64,000 bases of DNA from Brevibacillus laterosporus LMG 15441 (lineage in GTDB: Bacteria; Bacillota; Bacilli; Brevibacillales; Brevibacillaceae): contig NZ_CP007806.1 in assembly GCF_000219535.2 (NCBI RefSeq), positions 4,402,501 through 4,466,500 on the forward strand. The letters run 5' to 3'. Numbering within the stretch: the first letter of the stretch is position 1; each line of letters begins with the position of its first letter. Positions 27,099 to 35,474 of the stretch are shown piece by piece. The notes beneath the pieces are model-generated. The model made no database searches and was not told where the DNA came from. It saw only the letters and a program-made list of their open reading frames with translations. Both the position numbers and the translations under genes were made by a program.

Positions 27099-27339
27099 AC
27101 ACACCACTCCTTTTTTCTCTGTAAAAAGCTTTTTGGTTTCTCTACATTTCTCTCTCCCACTACGTAAACCAATTATATCCTTGCTATGTTAAACAGATCT
27201 TTCTGCCTTTATCATACCCATACTTCCTTATTTACACGGGACTCTTTTGGATATGTTGGCTGATTGACAAAGCTCCTTGAGCAACAAATGAACATTGTAA
27301 GATAGGGCTGTAATTCTTGTTTGTCATTACCGATAACCG

Positions 27340-27897
27340 CTATTTTATGTAGTCATTTAGACGTAAACCCTCGGCGCCTATCAGTTCTCTTTTCTTACTA
27401 GTATGCTTTGCTGCCAATTGACTTATTTCTATTATTTTTAGCAAGAAATTGGTTTTGGTGGTTATATTCTGCACAGCTAGAAATATTTCCTCTATTTCCC
27501 GATGTGCCTGTTGCAGCATTTCATATATTATTGTAGTCGTTACTCCATGTTGTAAAAATAGGTTCCTTGCTTCATTTTTCTTCGGTTCCATTGGTTCTAC
27601 TAGAGTGCTATATGTTTGTATGTCTAGGTAAATCTTATTAACTGCTTCCTTGCATTCGTGCCAGATGACGGCAGACTTGTCCAGCAATTGCTTCACAGAC
27701 TCTTTTATAGCCAAAGAAGCTTCATTGTCGTGATCATTTATTCGTTCACTATTCAACATAGTCTGTTTGGCCAAACGCTGTGTTTCTTTTGTTACTGTAG
27801 AAATGTCCAGCAGGATTTTTTCTAGTGCCTGAATATCACAATCACATTTTTGACTATTTGCAGCATGCAATGGATTATTCTTTGTTTGACACTCCAT
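27340..27897 (-). CDS. unknown cytosolic helical protein
   Basis: 185 residues, no signal peptide or membrane segment. An N-terminal QKCDCDIQ cysteine pair is followed by long amphipathic helices (IQALEKILLDISTVTKETQRLAKQ written in parts: ALEKILLDISTV, ETQRLAKQT), then IYEMLQQAHREIEEIFLAVQNI and LLKIIEISQLAAKHTSKKREL. The heptad-rich pattern suggests coiled coils, as in sensory or structural proteins. I recognise no family. The ribosome site (GGGAG) is unusually far from ATG 27897, so the start is unsure. Confidence 0.55.
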   Translation of the reverse strand: MECQTKNNPLHAANSQKCDCDIQALEKILLDISTVTKETQRLAKQTMLNSERINDHDNEASLAIKESVKQLLDKSAVIWHECKEAVNKIYLDIQTYSTLVEPMEPKKNEARNLFLQHGVTTTIIYEMLQQAHREIEEIFLAVQNITTKTNFLLKIIEISQLAAKHTSKKRELIGAEGLRLNDYIK

Positions 27898-27984
27898 TCG
27901 TGTAATAGTGTCTCCCTTCCTAACTTCTTGTATATACGTTATTTATCGAAATTTCTGCTGAACAAAAATAGGGTCATTTTACAC

Positions 27985-28026
27985 AAAAATAAAAACACCA
28001 GGCAAAATTTACGTTTCACCTGGTGT
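27985..28026 (-). terminator. terminator of the rbs operon
   Basis: ACACCAGG and CCTGGTGT pair around a 16-nt loop; on the minus strand TTTTTATTTTT follows. It lies 40 nt after the rbsB stop. Confidence 0.82.
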
Positions 28027-28066
28027 CCTATTCTATTAATCATCAAATGCTATGAGAGTGGGCCAG

Positions 28067-29002
28067 CTATTTTTTGATTAATTCCAAATCAACTGGAATA
28101 AATTCTTCTACCTTTTCACCCTTGGATACTTTAATGGCAGTCTCTACCGCTTTTTTACCGATCTCAGATGGTTTTTGCGCTACAGTTGCCGCCAGTTTTC
28201 CATCCTTTACAGCAGCAACCGCATCCTCAGTAGCGTCAAAACCTACTACCTTCACTTCTTTTAAACCCGCTGCCTCCAATGCTTGTAACGCGCCCAAAGC
28301 CATTTCATCATTGTGAGCAAACACAGCTTGGATGTTTTTATTTCCTTGTAAAATGTTTTCCATAACACTCATGCCTTTTGCACGATTGAAATCTGCTGGT
28401 TGAGAAGCTGTGACTTTTAGACCATCTTTATTGTCTACCGCCTTGTGGAAGCCTGTACCCCGATCACGCGCCGCCGAGGAACCAGGGATACCCTCCAGCT
28501 CAACCACGTTCCCTTTACCGCCTAGGGAATCTAGTATGAATTGACCAGCCATTTCTCCGCCCTTCACATTGTCGGAAGCGATATGTGCGGTTACTTTCCC
28601 ACCTTCTGCAGCACGGTCTACCGTAACTACCGGGATATTCGCTGTGTTGGCTGATTCAACTGCTGTGGAAATAGCTGCGCTATCGGTTGGATTAACCAAG
28701 ATGACATCTACTTTTTTCTGGATTAAATCCTCTACTCCACTAATTTGCTTAGCAGTATCATCCTGAGAATCTACGACAATCAGATTTACCCCTGCCTCCT
28801 TGGCTGCCTTTTCTGCGCCTTCTTTTAATGTTACAAAGAATGGGTTATTTAAAGTAGAGATAGAGAGCCCGATGGTGACACCTTCTTTTTTCGCATCAGG
28901 AGCTGGTGCCTTGTTGTCCTCTAAGCTGGATTGGGTGGAACAGCCTGCTAGTACAGATAAAAGCATAGTGGATGCCAATGCTACTTTCACGTACTTCTTC
29001 AT
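28067..29002 (-). CDS. rbsB: ribose ABC transporter substrate-binding lipoprotein
   Basis: About 311 residues. The lipobox LSVLAGC-S lies at residues 13-20, so the protein is anchored to the outer face of the membrane by a diacylglyceryl cysteine. The sugar-binding fold begins EGVTIGLSISTLNNPFFVTLKEG and has LIVVDSQDD, ILVNPTDSAAI, TVDRAAEGG, AHNDEMALGALQAL and VVGFDATEDA, as in RbsB. It delivers ribose to RbsAC. ATG 29002 follows AAAGGAG. It is the last gene of the operon. Confidence 0.93.
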   Translation of the reverse strand: MKKYVKVALASTMLLSVLAGCSTQSSLEDNKAPAPDAKKEGVTIGLSISTLNNPFFVTLKEGAEKAAKEAGVNLIVVDSQDDTAKQISGVEDLIQKKVDVILVNPTDSAAISTAVESANTANIPVVTVDRAAEGGKVTAHIASDNVKGGEMAGQFILDSLGGKGNVVELEGIPGSSAARDRGTGFHKAVDNKDGLKVTASQPADFNRAKGMSVMENILQGNKNIQAVFAHNDEMALGALQALEAAGLKEVKVVGFDATEDAVAAVKDGKLAATVAQKPSEIGKKAVETAIKVSKGEKVEEFIPVDLELIKK

Positions 29003-29030
29003 GTCGAAACCTCTCCTTTTTCTCATTCAT

Positions 29031-29981
29031 TTATTTTTTAGAACGATCCAGCAAAACGGCAATCAAAATGACTGCCCCTTTGGCCACCAGTTGATAGAAT
29101 GATGATACATTCAACAGGTTCAGACCGTTGTTTAGCACACCGATAATCATGGCCCCGATTAAGGTACCAACAAGCCAGCCTTTACCACCAGACAGACTGG
29201 TTCCCCCTAGAACAACTGCCGCAATGGCGTCTAGCTCATAAGATGTTCCCGCCGTTGGTTGAGCAGAGTTAAGACGGGAGGTCAAAATAATACCCGCTAA
29301 GGATGCGAACAAGCCGCTGATAGAATATACCCAAATTTTAACCTTCGTGGTGGAAATCCCTGATAATCTAGTTGCCTCCTCATTGCTTCCTAAAGCATAG
29401 ACATGTCGGCCAAATGTTGTATGTTTTAAAATGAAATACAAGGCGACAAAGGAAAGTAACATCCAGATAACTGGCATCGGAATTTGTAAAAAGAAGCTTT
29501 TTCCTACCAATCCAAAGCTATCTGGCAGTCCTGTGATTGGTTTGCCCTCTGTATAAACTAGCGTTAATCCTCGAAAAACTGTCATGGTTGCCAATGTCGC
29601 GATAAAAGGAGCTACATTTCCCTTTGCGACCAAAATCCCATTGAATGCCCCCATTACCAAGCCTGCCAATAGTCCAACCACAATTGCTAGGAACGGATCG
29701 CCTCCACTAGCCATCAGCCCTGCTGACAATGCGCTGGATAAAGCTAGGGTAGAGCCTACGGACAGATCAATGCCTCCTGTTAAAATAACGAAGGTCATTC
29801 CAAATGCAATCAGCGCATTAATTGAAACCTGGCGTAGGACATTAAATATATTGCTTACCGTTAAAAAATCAGAGCTGACGATGGACAGGATAATCACTAA
29901 CAGAAACAGTCCCAGTAACGGTCCCATTTGTTGCAAAAAGTTGCCTTTAAGCGTAAGCGTTGGTTTCGTTTGTGCTTGCAA
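29031..29981 (-). CDS. rbsC: ribose ABC transporter permease
   Basis: 316 residues with eight to ten hydrophobic segments. Family signatures are FLTVSNIFNVLRQVSINALI, FVILTGGIDLSVGSTLALS and DAIAAVVLGGTSLSGGKGW (the EAA-like loop that contacts RbsA). The start is TTG 29981 behind GGAGG with 7-nt spacing, inside the 3' end of rbsA, so the genes overlap by 35 nt and are probably translationally coupled. Confidence 0.93.
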   Translation of the reverse strand: MQAQTKPTLTLKGNFLQQMGPLLGLFLLVIILSIVSSDFLTVSNIFNVLRQVSINALIAFGMTFVILTGGIDLSVGSTLALSSALSAGLMASGGDPFLAIVVGLLAGLVMGAFNGILVAKGNVAPFIATLATMTVFRGLTLVYTEGKPITGLPDSFGLVGKSFFLQIPMPVIWMLLSFVALYFILKHTTFGRHVYALGSNEEATRLSGISTTKVKIWVYSISGLFASLAGIILTSRLNSAQPTAGTSYELDAIAAVVLGGTSLSGGKGWLVGTLIGAMIIGVLNNGLNLLNVSSFYQLVAKGAVILIAVLLDRSKK

Positions 29982-31479
29982 TGAAATGACCTCCTCCTGT
30001 TGCTACGTGCATAATGCTTTCCTGAGTAGCTTCTTCTCTTGAGAATTCACCCGTTATTTTTCCTTCATGCATAACGATAATTCGATCGCTCATTCCTAAG
30101 ACCTCAGGCAATTCTGAAGAGATCATGATGATCGCGACACCTTCCTGTGCCAAACGGTTCATCAAATCATAAATCTCTTTCTTGGCTCCAATGTCTACTC
30201 CGCGCGTTGGCTCATCTAAAATTAAAATCTTTGGAGCGGTAGCCAGCCATTTTCCAATCACAACCTTTTGCTGATTGCCCCCGCTTAACGAACCAACCCG
30301 TTGCTCACTGCTATGCGTTTTCACTACTAATTTATCGATTGTCTCTCTTGCTAGTTGCACTTCCTTCTGCTTATAAAGGACCCCAAAGGATGAGAGACTG
30401 GATAGATTAGGCAACGCTATGTTTTCACGAACCGATAAGGACAGAACCAAGCCCTCTTCTTTTCGATCTTCCGTTACAAAGGCAATTCCTGCCGCAATAG
30501 CATCCTTGGGCTTGTTGATAGCTACAGACCTGCCTTCTACTTTTATGCTCCCTGCCTCCACCCGTTCAAGTCCAAAAATAGCTTTAGCAACCTCCGAACG
30601 GCCTGCTCCCATTAATCCGGCAAATCCCAATATTTCGCCAGCTTTTACTGCAAAGGAGATATCCGTCAGTTTGCCTTTAACAGATAGATGATCTACGCGC
30701 AGCTTCTCTTCGCCAAGGGACACCTTTACCTTTGGAAAGCGATCTGTAATTTCTCTACCTACCATCATTTTGACCAGCTCGTCCATGTTTGTCTCAGCCG
30801 TTACTTTCGTGCCAACATACTGACCGTCACGAAGAACTGTAATGCGATCGCTAACCTGAAAGATTTCTTCCATCCGATGCGAGATGTAAATCATGCCTAC
30901 CCCTTTATTTTTAAGAGAGAAAATGACCTCAAACAAAGCATCGATTTCACGATTGGTAAGAGCTGCGGTTGGTTCATCTAATACAAGGATGTCCGCCTGC
31001 AATGAAAGCGCTTTAGCGATTTCGATCATTTGTTGCTGGCCAACCGATAAATCGCCCACCCTGGTATCGGGATCAACCTGAATGCCTAATTTGTCTAGAT
31101 ATACCTTTGCTTCCTGTCGTAGCTTTTTCCAATTCACAAATTTGGTTTTTCCATAGGTAAATTCGCGTCCCAAAAAAATATTTTCGGCTACAGATAAATG
31201 GGAAATCAGGTTCAATTCTTGATGAATGATTCCAATCCCCAGTTCAGCGGCTAACTTCGTGGTCATCTCCGGTACAGGCTGACCTTTAACCGTGATAGAA
31301 CCACTATCTTTGGTATAAATGCCACCTAGGATTTTCATAAGAGTAGATTTACCTGCACCATTCTCACCCATTAGCGCTACCAGCTCACCTGGACGCACTG
31401 TCAATTCAACCTGATCAAGCACCTTGACACCCGGAAACGACTTACAGATTCCTTTCATTTCTAACAATAGATCTGTCAT
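29947..31479 (-). CDS. rbsA: ribose ABC transporter ATP-binding protein (two ATPase domains)
   Basis: 510 residues with tandem nucleotide-binding domains. The first has Walker A GENGAGKSTL, signature DLSVGQQQM and Walker B ILVLDEPTAAL. The second has the degenerate loop GLMGAGRSEVAKAI, LSGGNQQKVVIGKWLA and ILILDEPTRGVD. This asymmetry is usual for RbsA/MglA. It powers ribose import through RbsC. The tail beyond residue ~495 (VATGGGHFIASTNETNAYA) is slightly longer than usual and overlaps rbsC. Confidence 0.94.
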   Translation of the reverse strand: MTDLLLEMKGICKSFPGVKVLDQVELTVRPGELVALMGENGAGKSTLMKILGGIYTKDSGSITVKGQPVPEMTTKLAAELGIGIIHQELNLISHLSVAENIFLGREFTYGKTKFVNWKKLRQEAKVYLDKLGIQVDPDTRVGDLSVGQQQMIEIAKALSLQADILVLDEPTAALTNREIDALFEVIFSLKNKGVGMIYISHRMEEIFQVSDRITVLRDGQYVGTKVTAETNMDELVKMMVGREITDRFPKVKVSLGEEKLRVDHLSVKGKLTDISFAVKAGEILGFAGLMGAGRSEVAKAIFGLERVEAGSIKVEGRSVAINKPKDAIAAGIAFVTEDRKEEGLVLSLSVRENIALPNLSSLSSFGVLYKQKEVQLARETIDKLVVKTHSSEQRVGSLSGGNQQKVVIGKWLATAPKILILDEPTRGVDIGAKKEIYDLMNRLAQEGVAIIMISSELPEVLGMSDRIIVMHEGKITGEFSREEATQESIMHVATGGGHFIASTNETNAYA

Positions 31480-31494
31480 ACGTTCACACCGCCT

Positions 31495-31890
31495 TTAAAA
31501 AGTAACTCCAGCTTCTAAAATCACATTGGCATATGGCGTGCACTCTCCGGTACGTATGATTGCTTTCGCTTCATTCGTCCGTTTTTTAAATTCCTCATGA
31601 CTGATGATGTTTTCTTCTACGTGAGGAAGCTCCTGTTTCATTTTTTCATAAAGAGCAGGGCTAACCTCGATCATCTCGTTCGCATAGTGGATACGCTCCA
31701 CCTGCATTTCTTCTAATATTACTTGCAGCACATCCAGAAAGCTTGGCAAGCCTGCCTTGAGGGCCACATCAATTCGCTTCACCCCATCTGGGATCGGCAG
31801 GCCCGCATCGCAAATGACAATGCGGTCTGTATGTCCCAGCTTACTGATGATAGTTGATATTTCACTATTCATGATCCCGATTTTCTTCAT
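31495..31890 (-). CDS. rbsD: D-ribose pyranase
   Basis: 131 residues from ATG 31890, the exact length of Bacillus RbsD. It interconverts beta-pyranose and beta-furanose ribose so that RbsK gets its substrate. MKKIGIMNSEISTIISKLGH, DRIVICDAGLPIPDGVKRID with the catalytic residues, and the C-terminal TPYANVILEAGV are diagnostic. It lies 15 nt before rbsA and 84 nt after rbsK; that gap contains a short GTAGCT tandem repeat and no clear terminator. Confidence 0.95.
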   Translation of the reverse strand: MKKIGIMNSEISTIISKLGHTDRIVICDAGLPIPDGVKRIDVALKAGLPSFLDVLQVILEEMQVERIHYANEMIEVSPALYEKMKQELPHVEENIISHEEFKKRTNEAKAIIRTGECTPYANVILEAGVTF

Positions 31891-31974
31891 GTTTCTCACC
31901 CTTTAGCTGTGTAAGAATTTCCCTAGCTGTAGCTGTAGCTGTTGCGACCCCAACCTGTCACGTCTAGCAAGAAG

Positions 31975-32910
31975 CTATTCCTTAGATTGAAACGCTAGGA
32001 CTTCCTTCATTGTAGGCATTCCCTGCTGTGCTCCCAGCTTCGTTACAGCAAGTGCCGAGACAATGCTAGCAAACTCAACAGCTTCTGGAATGCTCTGTCC
32101 AGAGGCTAGTGCATAGGCGAGCCCTGCGTTATAAGAATCACCGGCCCCTGTGGTATCGACGACCTGCACTTTATGACTAGCAATCGTCCCAAAGGTCTCG
32201 CCATTCATTAAGTAGGCAGAACCCGTGGCTCCAAGTGTGGTAACCACATGCTTCACTCCTTTTGCATGGAGTGCCTTCATTGCAGCAGACCGTGTTGTTG
32301 CTTTGTCTGTCGCTTGATTTTGTTCCAGCCCTGTCAAAAGATACAATTCTGATTCATTAGGTGTCATGACATCGATATAGCCAAATAATTCATCTGGAAG
32401 CTTCTGCGCTGGCGCCGGATTTAAGATGACCGTTTTCCCGGCTTCTTTAGCTAGCTTTGCCGTGTGAACAACTGTCTCGATGGGGATTTCCAACTGTAGT
32501 AGCACAATGTCCGCCGCCTTTACCGTATCAGCATGCAGATCAACATCCGTCATAGAGGTATGCGCATTGGCCCCTGCCACTACAATAATTTGGTTATCTC
32601 CTTCAGCGAGTAAAATGGAGGCGATGCCGGTCGGAGCATTTTCAACACGTTTTATCGTACTTACCTGAATTCCTTCCTGCTTCATCGCTTGCTCCAAGGA
32701 ATCTCCAAATGCATCTCTGCCTAATGAACCAATCATGGATGTCTGGGCCCCTAAACGTGCGCAAGCAACCGCTTGATTCGCTCCTTTCCCCCCAGGGATA
32801 AAATGAACATGATCTCCGCTGATTGTCTCTCCCATTTTTGGCTGACGAGGTGCTTCTACTACAACATCCATGTTAAGACTGCCAATGACAGCTATGCGTG
32901 GTGGTTTCAT
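31975..32910 (-). CDS. rbsK: ribokinase
   Basis: 311 residues, PfkB family. It phosphorylates ribose to ribose 5-phosphate. IAVIGSLNMDVVVEAPRQPK, IPGGKGANQAVACARLG, LNPAPAQKLP, TPNESELYLLTG, VTTLGATGSAYL and the C-terminal DTTGAGDSYNAGLAYALA (anion hole and catalytic Asp) are complete. Its ATG overlaps the rbsR stop (ATGA). Ribose 5-phosphate is also produced by the psuG pathway 13 kb away. Confidence 0.95.
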   Translation of the reverse strand: MKPPRIAVIGSLNMDVVVEAPRQPKMGETISGDHVHFIPGGKGANQAVACARLGAQTSMIGSLGRDAFGDSLEQAMKQEGIQVSTIKRVENAPTGIASILLAEGDNQIIVVAGANAHTSMTDVDLHADTVKAADIVLLQLEIPIETVVHTAKLAKEAGKTVILNPAPAQKLPDELFGYIDVMTPNESELYLLTGLEQNQATDKATTRSAAMKALHAKGVKHVVTTLGATGSAYLMNGETFGTIASHKVQVVDTTGAGDSYNAGLAYALASGQSIPEAVEFASIVSALAVTKLGAQQGMPTMKEVLAFQSKE

Positions 32911-33911
32911 GCTAATGGCTCCCTTCTGGTTGAACTGCGCTCAATAAAAATCGGCTCTAGTTCAAATACACTCGGTAATGGCTTTGTGCTCTCTATTTGC
33001 TGAGTTAACGTAAGTGCTGCTAGCTCCCCCATCTCGTAGATCGGTTGAGCTACTGTTGTTAATTCTGGAATCGTCATTGAGGCCAGAGCAATGCCATCAA
33101 ATCCGCATACAGCTACATCTTCTGGCACTCTTCTGCCAAGCTGATTCAAGCCTTTTAGCACTCCAATGGCCATTAAATCATTTCCGACAAAAATACCATC
33201 AATATCGGGATGCCTTCTCAGTAATTCCTTAACTGCTTCTTGGCCACCATTTAATTGAAAATATCCCGGTTCCATTAAGCTTGGCGAGTACCAGGAAAAT
33301 CCTTGAACGCTTTCTTCATAGGCAAGCATTCTCTCCCTGGCAGTAATTAATTCCTGCGGGCCATAGATGTGTCCAACCTTGCGACAGCCCTGCTCCACTA
33401 AATGAGCTACAGCTTCCTTTGCCCCCACGTAGTTGTTACATCTAATAACAGAACAATGTTGATTCTCGGGGGCACGGTCCATGACCACCAGGGGAATCTG
33501 ATCCTGTTGCATCTTTTGAATGTCTTCACTGCTCAAGGTTTGGGAAGCGATAATGATGCCATCAATATATTTTTTCTTGAGAACTTCAATATATGTTTTT
33601 TCCTTGTGCCCCTGATCATCAGAGTTACATAAGATCACCGTATAGCCTAATTCTCTGGCTTTGTCCTCCACACCGCGCGCCATCTCTGAAAAAAATGGGT
33701 TCGTGATATCTGGCAAAATAAAAGCAATTGTACTTGTGCGCTTACCCGCCAGACCTCGCGCGACCGAGTTGGGCTCATACTGGAGCTGTTGAATTGCTTT
33801 TTCAACCTTGCGACCCGTCTCTACATTTACATAGCCTGTTTTGTTAAGCACACGAGAAACGGTTGCCACAGATACACCTGCCAGCTTTGCTACATCGCGA
33901 ATCGTTGCCAT
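32907..33911 (-). CDS. rbsR: ribose operon repressor, LacI family
   Basis: About 334 residues. Headpiece ATIRDVAKLAGVSVATVSRVLN (in parts: RDVAKLAGVS, VATVSRVLN) with hinge YEPNSVARGLAGK, then a ribose-type sensor with FILPDITNPFFSEMARGVED, DGIIIASQTL, VMDRAPENQ and FDGIALASM. As the first gene of rbsRKDACB it should repress its own operon and be released by ribose. Two matching operators lie in its leader. ATG 33911 or 33914 is the start. Confidence 0.92.
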   Translation of the reverse strand: MATIRDVAKLAGVSVATVSRVLNKTGYVNVETGRKVEKAIQQLQYEPNSVARGLAGKRTSTIAFILPDITNPFFSEMARGVEDKARELGYTVILCNSDDQGHKEKTYIEVLKKKYIDGIIIASQTLSSEDIQKMQQDQIPLVVMDRAPENQHCSVIRCNNYVGAKEAVAHLVEQGCRKVGHIYGPQELITARERMLAYEESVQGFSWYSPSLMEPGYFQLNGGQEAVKELLRRHPDIDGIFVGNDLMAIGVLKGLNQLGRRVPEDVAVCGFDGIALASMTIPELTTVAQPIYEMGELAALTLTQQIESTKPLPSVFELEPIFIERSSTRREPLA

Positions 33912-33945
33912 CATCCGTCACTCCACATTCGTAACCATCTATATG

Positions 33946-33959
33946 TGTAACCGGTTTCA
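33946..33959 (-). promoter_or_regulatory. RbsR operator 2 in the rbsR leader
   Basis: TGTAACCGGTTTCA, a near-palindrome with central CG, between the promoter and the rbsR start codon. It is identical to the second site at 34034. Confidence 0.65.
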
Positions 33960-34033
33960 TATGAACGATATAAGACCAAATAAATCCAAAAAATACATGC
34001 ATAAAATCTCATAGTGTTCCGTTTTTTCATAAA

Positions 34034-34047
34034 TGTAACCGGTTTCA
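34034..34047 (-). promoter_or_regulatory. RbsR operator 1 just downstream of the rbs promoter
   Basis: TGTAACCGGTTTCA again, 88 bases from the other copy. It lies about 10-25 nt downstream of the expected transcription start. A degenerate third site, TGTGACCGGGTATA, overlaps the promoter spacer and -10 at 34064-34077. Two sites allow DNA looping. Confidence 0.65.
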
Positions 34048-34062
34048 CAATCTTACAACACA

Positions 34063-34091
34063 AATATACCCGGTCACAGATAGGGTGTCAA
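34063..34091 (-). promoter_or_regulatory. rbs operon promoter (sigma-A type)
   Basis: Minus strand TTGACA (34086-34091) and TATATT (34063-34068) with a 17-nt spacer, nearly consensus. It lies about 150 nt upstream of rbsR. Confidence 0.75.
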
Positions 34092-34182
34092 GTGAAAGTG
34101 ATCACTGGTAGAAACTGCTTTATAACGACAATTCTGTCTCATAAAATCAGAAGTAATAAAAGAAATTTCGCCTAAAACAAAA

Positions 34183-34206
34183 GAAAAAAGGAGCATATTC
34201 GCTCCC
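34183..34206 (-). terminator. terminator of the DegV gene
   Basis: On the minus strand GGAGC and GCTCC pair around a 6-nt loop, extended by AAAAGG/CCTTTT and followed by six T, 30 nt past the degV stop. Confidence 0.7.
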
Positions 34207-34237
34207 TTTTACTATTCATGAATATACTGTATTCAGA

Positions 34238-35083
34238 CTATTCATTAATCCATGATAGCGCTATTGTTCCCTGCCCGGCATGCACACCAATCGTGGAACT
34301 AATAGGTCCAATCATCACTTCTACATCCTGATACTTCTCTTTTATTCGCTTTTTGAGAGCCTGAGCTTTTTCCATTACATTCCCGTGTAGAATTTGTACA
34401 TTCTTAATTTGTTGTTTCTGCATTGCTTGATCAAGCTGTGCTAGCATGCGGACAATCGCTTTGTTTTCCGTTCTAATTTTTTCATAGACTTCAAAAATAC
34501 CATCTCTGATACGCAGAATTGGTTTGATCTGAAGTAGATTACCCATGAAAAACTGTACTCCATTCATCCGTCCCCCGCGATAAAATTGATCAAGACTTCC
34601 GAGGAGGATGTAGCTCTCCGTTTTCTCAGCGATAAGACGCAACGAGCTTGCGATCTTCTCTGGTGTAGCTCCCGTTTTTGCCATTTTCATTCCTTGCAGA
34701 ATCATATGTGTAATGGGATAGGACATCGTTTTAGAATCTACGACCTCTACTGGAAACTCCGCCAACTTGGCCGCACTCTGGCTGGCATTAAGTGTTCCAC
34801 TTAGCTTACTCGATACATGTACAGCAATCGCACAATCATATTTTTGTTTGAGAGTCTCATATAACTCCACAAAATTGCCCAGCGAGGGTTGAGAGGTCTT
34901 CGGAACTTCTTGCGTTTTCTCGATTTTTTCGTACAGTTGCTCAGGCGTCATATCGAGGCCATCTCGGTAGGTACCGTCGGAGAAAATAATTTCGAGTGGC
35001 ACGACATAAATATCGTGCTTTTCCCGAAGGTCAGCAGGTATATAGGCCGTACTATCTGTTACCCAAGCAATTTGTTTTTTCAC
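34238..35083 (-). CDS. DegV family fatty-acid-binding protein
   Basis: 281 residues. It begins IAWVTDSTAYIPADL, followed by PLEIIFSDGTYRDG, TSQPSLGNFVELYETL, SSKLSGTLNASQSA and VVDSKTMSY, the standard DegV pattern. Related FakB proteins present fatty acids to the kinase FakA for phosphorylation. No fakA/dak gene lies here. The C-terminal VHAGQGTIALSW is also typical. Start GTG 35083 has AAAGGAG upstream. Monocistronic. Confidence 0.88.
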   Translation of the reverse strand: MKKQIAWVTDSTAYIPADLREKHDIYVVPLEIIFSDGTYRDGLDMTPEQLYEKIEKTQEVPKTSQPSLGNFVELYETLKQKYDCAIAVHVSSKLSGTLNASQSAAKLAEFPVEVVDSKTMSYPITHMILQGMKMAKTGATPEKIASSLRLIAEKTESYILLGSLDQFYRGGRMNGVQFFMGNLLQIKPILRIRDGIFEVYEKIRTENKAIVRMLAQLDQAMQKQQIKNVQILHGNVMEKAQALKKRIKEKYQDVEVMIGPISSTIGVHAGQGTIALSWINE

Positions 35084-35411
35084 TGAAACGCTCCTTTATG
35101 TTAAAAAGATATAAGTAAAATTATATATCCTTCTCTATCTGTTTCCTATTGCCTATTTCATAAGAGGAGTGAACACTTTCTCTTAACATGTTCACAATTC
35201 GGGCTGAGCCTTTCTGGAATAAAAAATATATTTCGGCAATTTTGTAACCTTTGCTGATATATGCCGACTATTACATAGAAAATAAGTAACCTTTTTAAAA
35301 GTAATATTGGAAGAGGATTTCACAAAAATAGAAAGCTAGCAAGAACTCAAAAGGATAATAGCTGGGACTCCGTTGCCTACACACGCTATGAAAGTGAAAG
35401 GAAGAACTACC
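35084..35411. other. intergenic region, possible untranslated RNA on the plus strand
   Basis: About 330 bases between degV and the end of hutI, both on the minus strand. It should contain the degV promoter. Bases 35290-35411 have several short complementary segments (for example ATAGC with GCTAT near 35360-35393) and run into a plus-strand terminator. No riboswitch class is recognised. Confidence 0.3.
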
Positions 35412-35451
35412 AAAAGACGTCAATCCCTTTTCAAGAATTGACGTCTTTTTC
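35412..35451. terminator. bidirectional terminator downstream of hutI
   Basis: AAAAGACGTCAAT pairs with ATTGACGTCTTTTT, a 13-bp perfect stem around a 12-nt loop. It ends the hutUI transcript on the minus strand and has a better T run on the plus strand. Confidence 0.82.
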
Positions 35452-35474
35452 TCAAGCTTTATGTGTTTTCCGTT

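Noticed and set aside
35290..35411. Known riboswitch in front of the terminator
   Set aside because: Compared by eye with c-di-GMP, c-di-AMP, guanidine, fluoride, purine and cobalamin consensus cores; none fits, and no downstream plus-strand gene is present.
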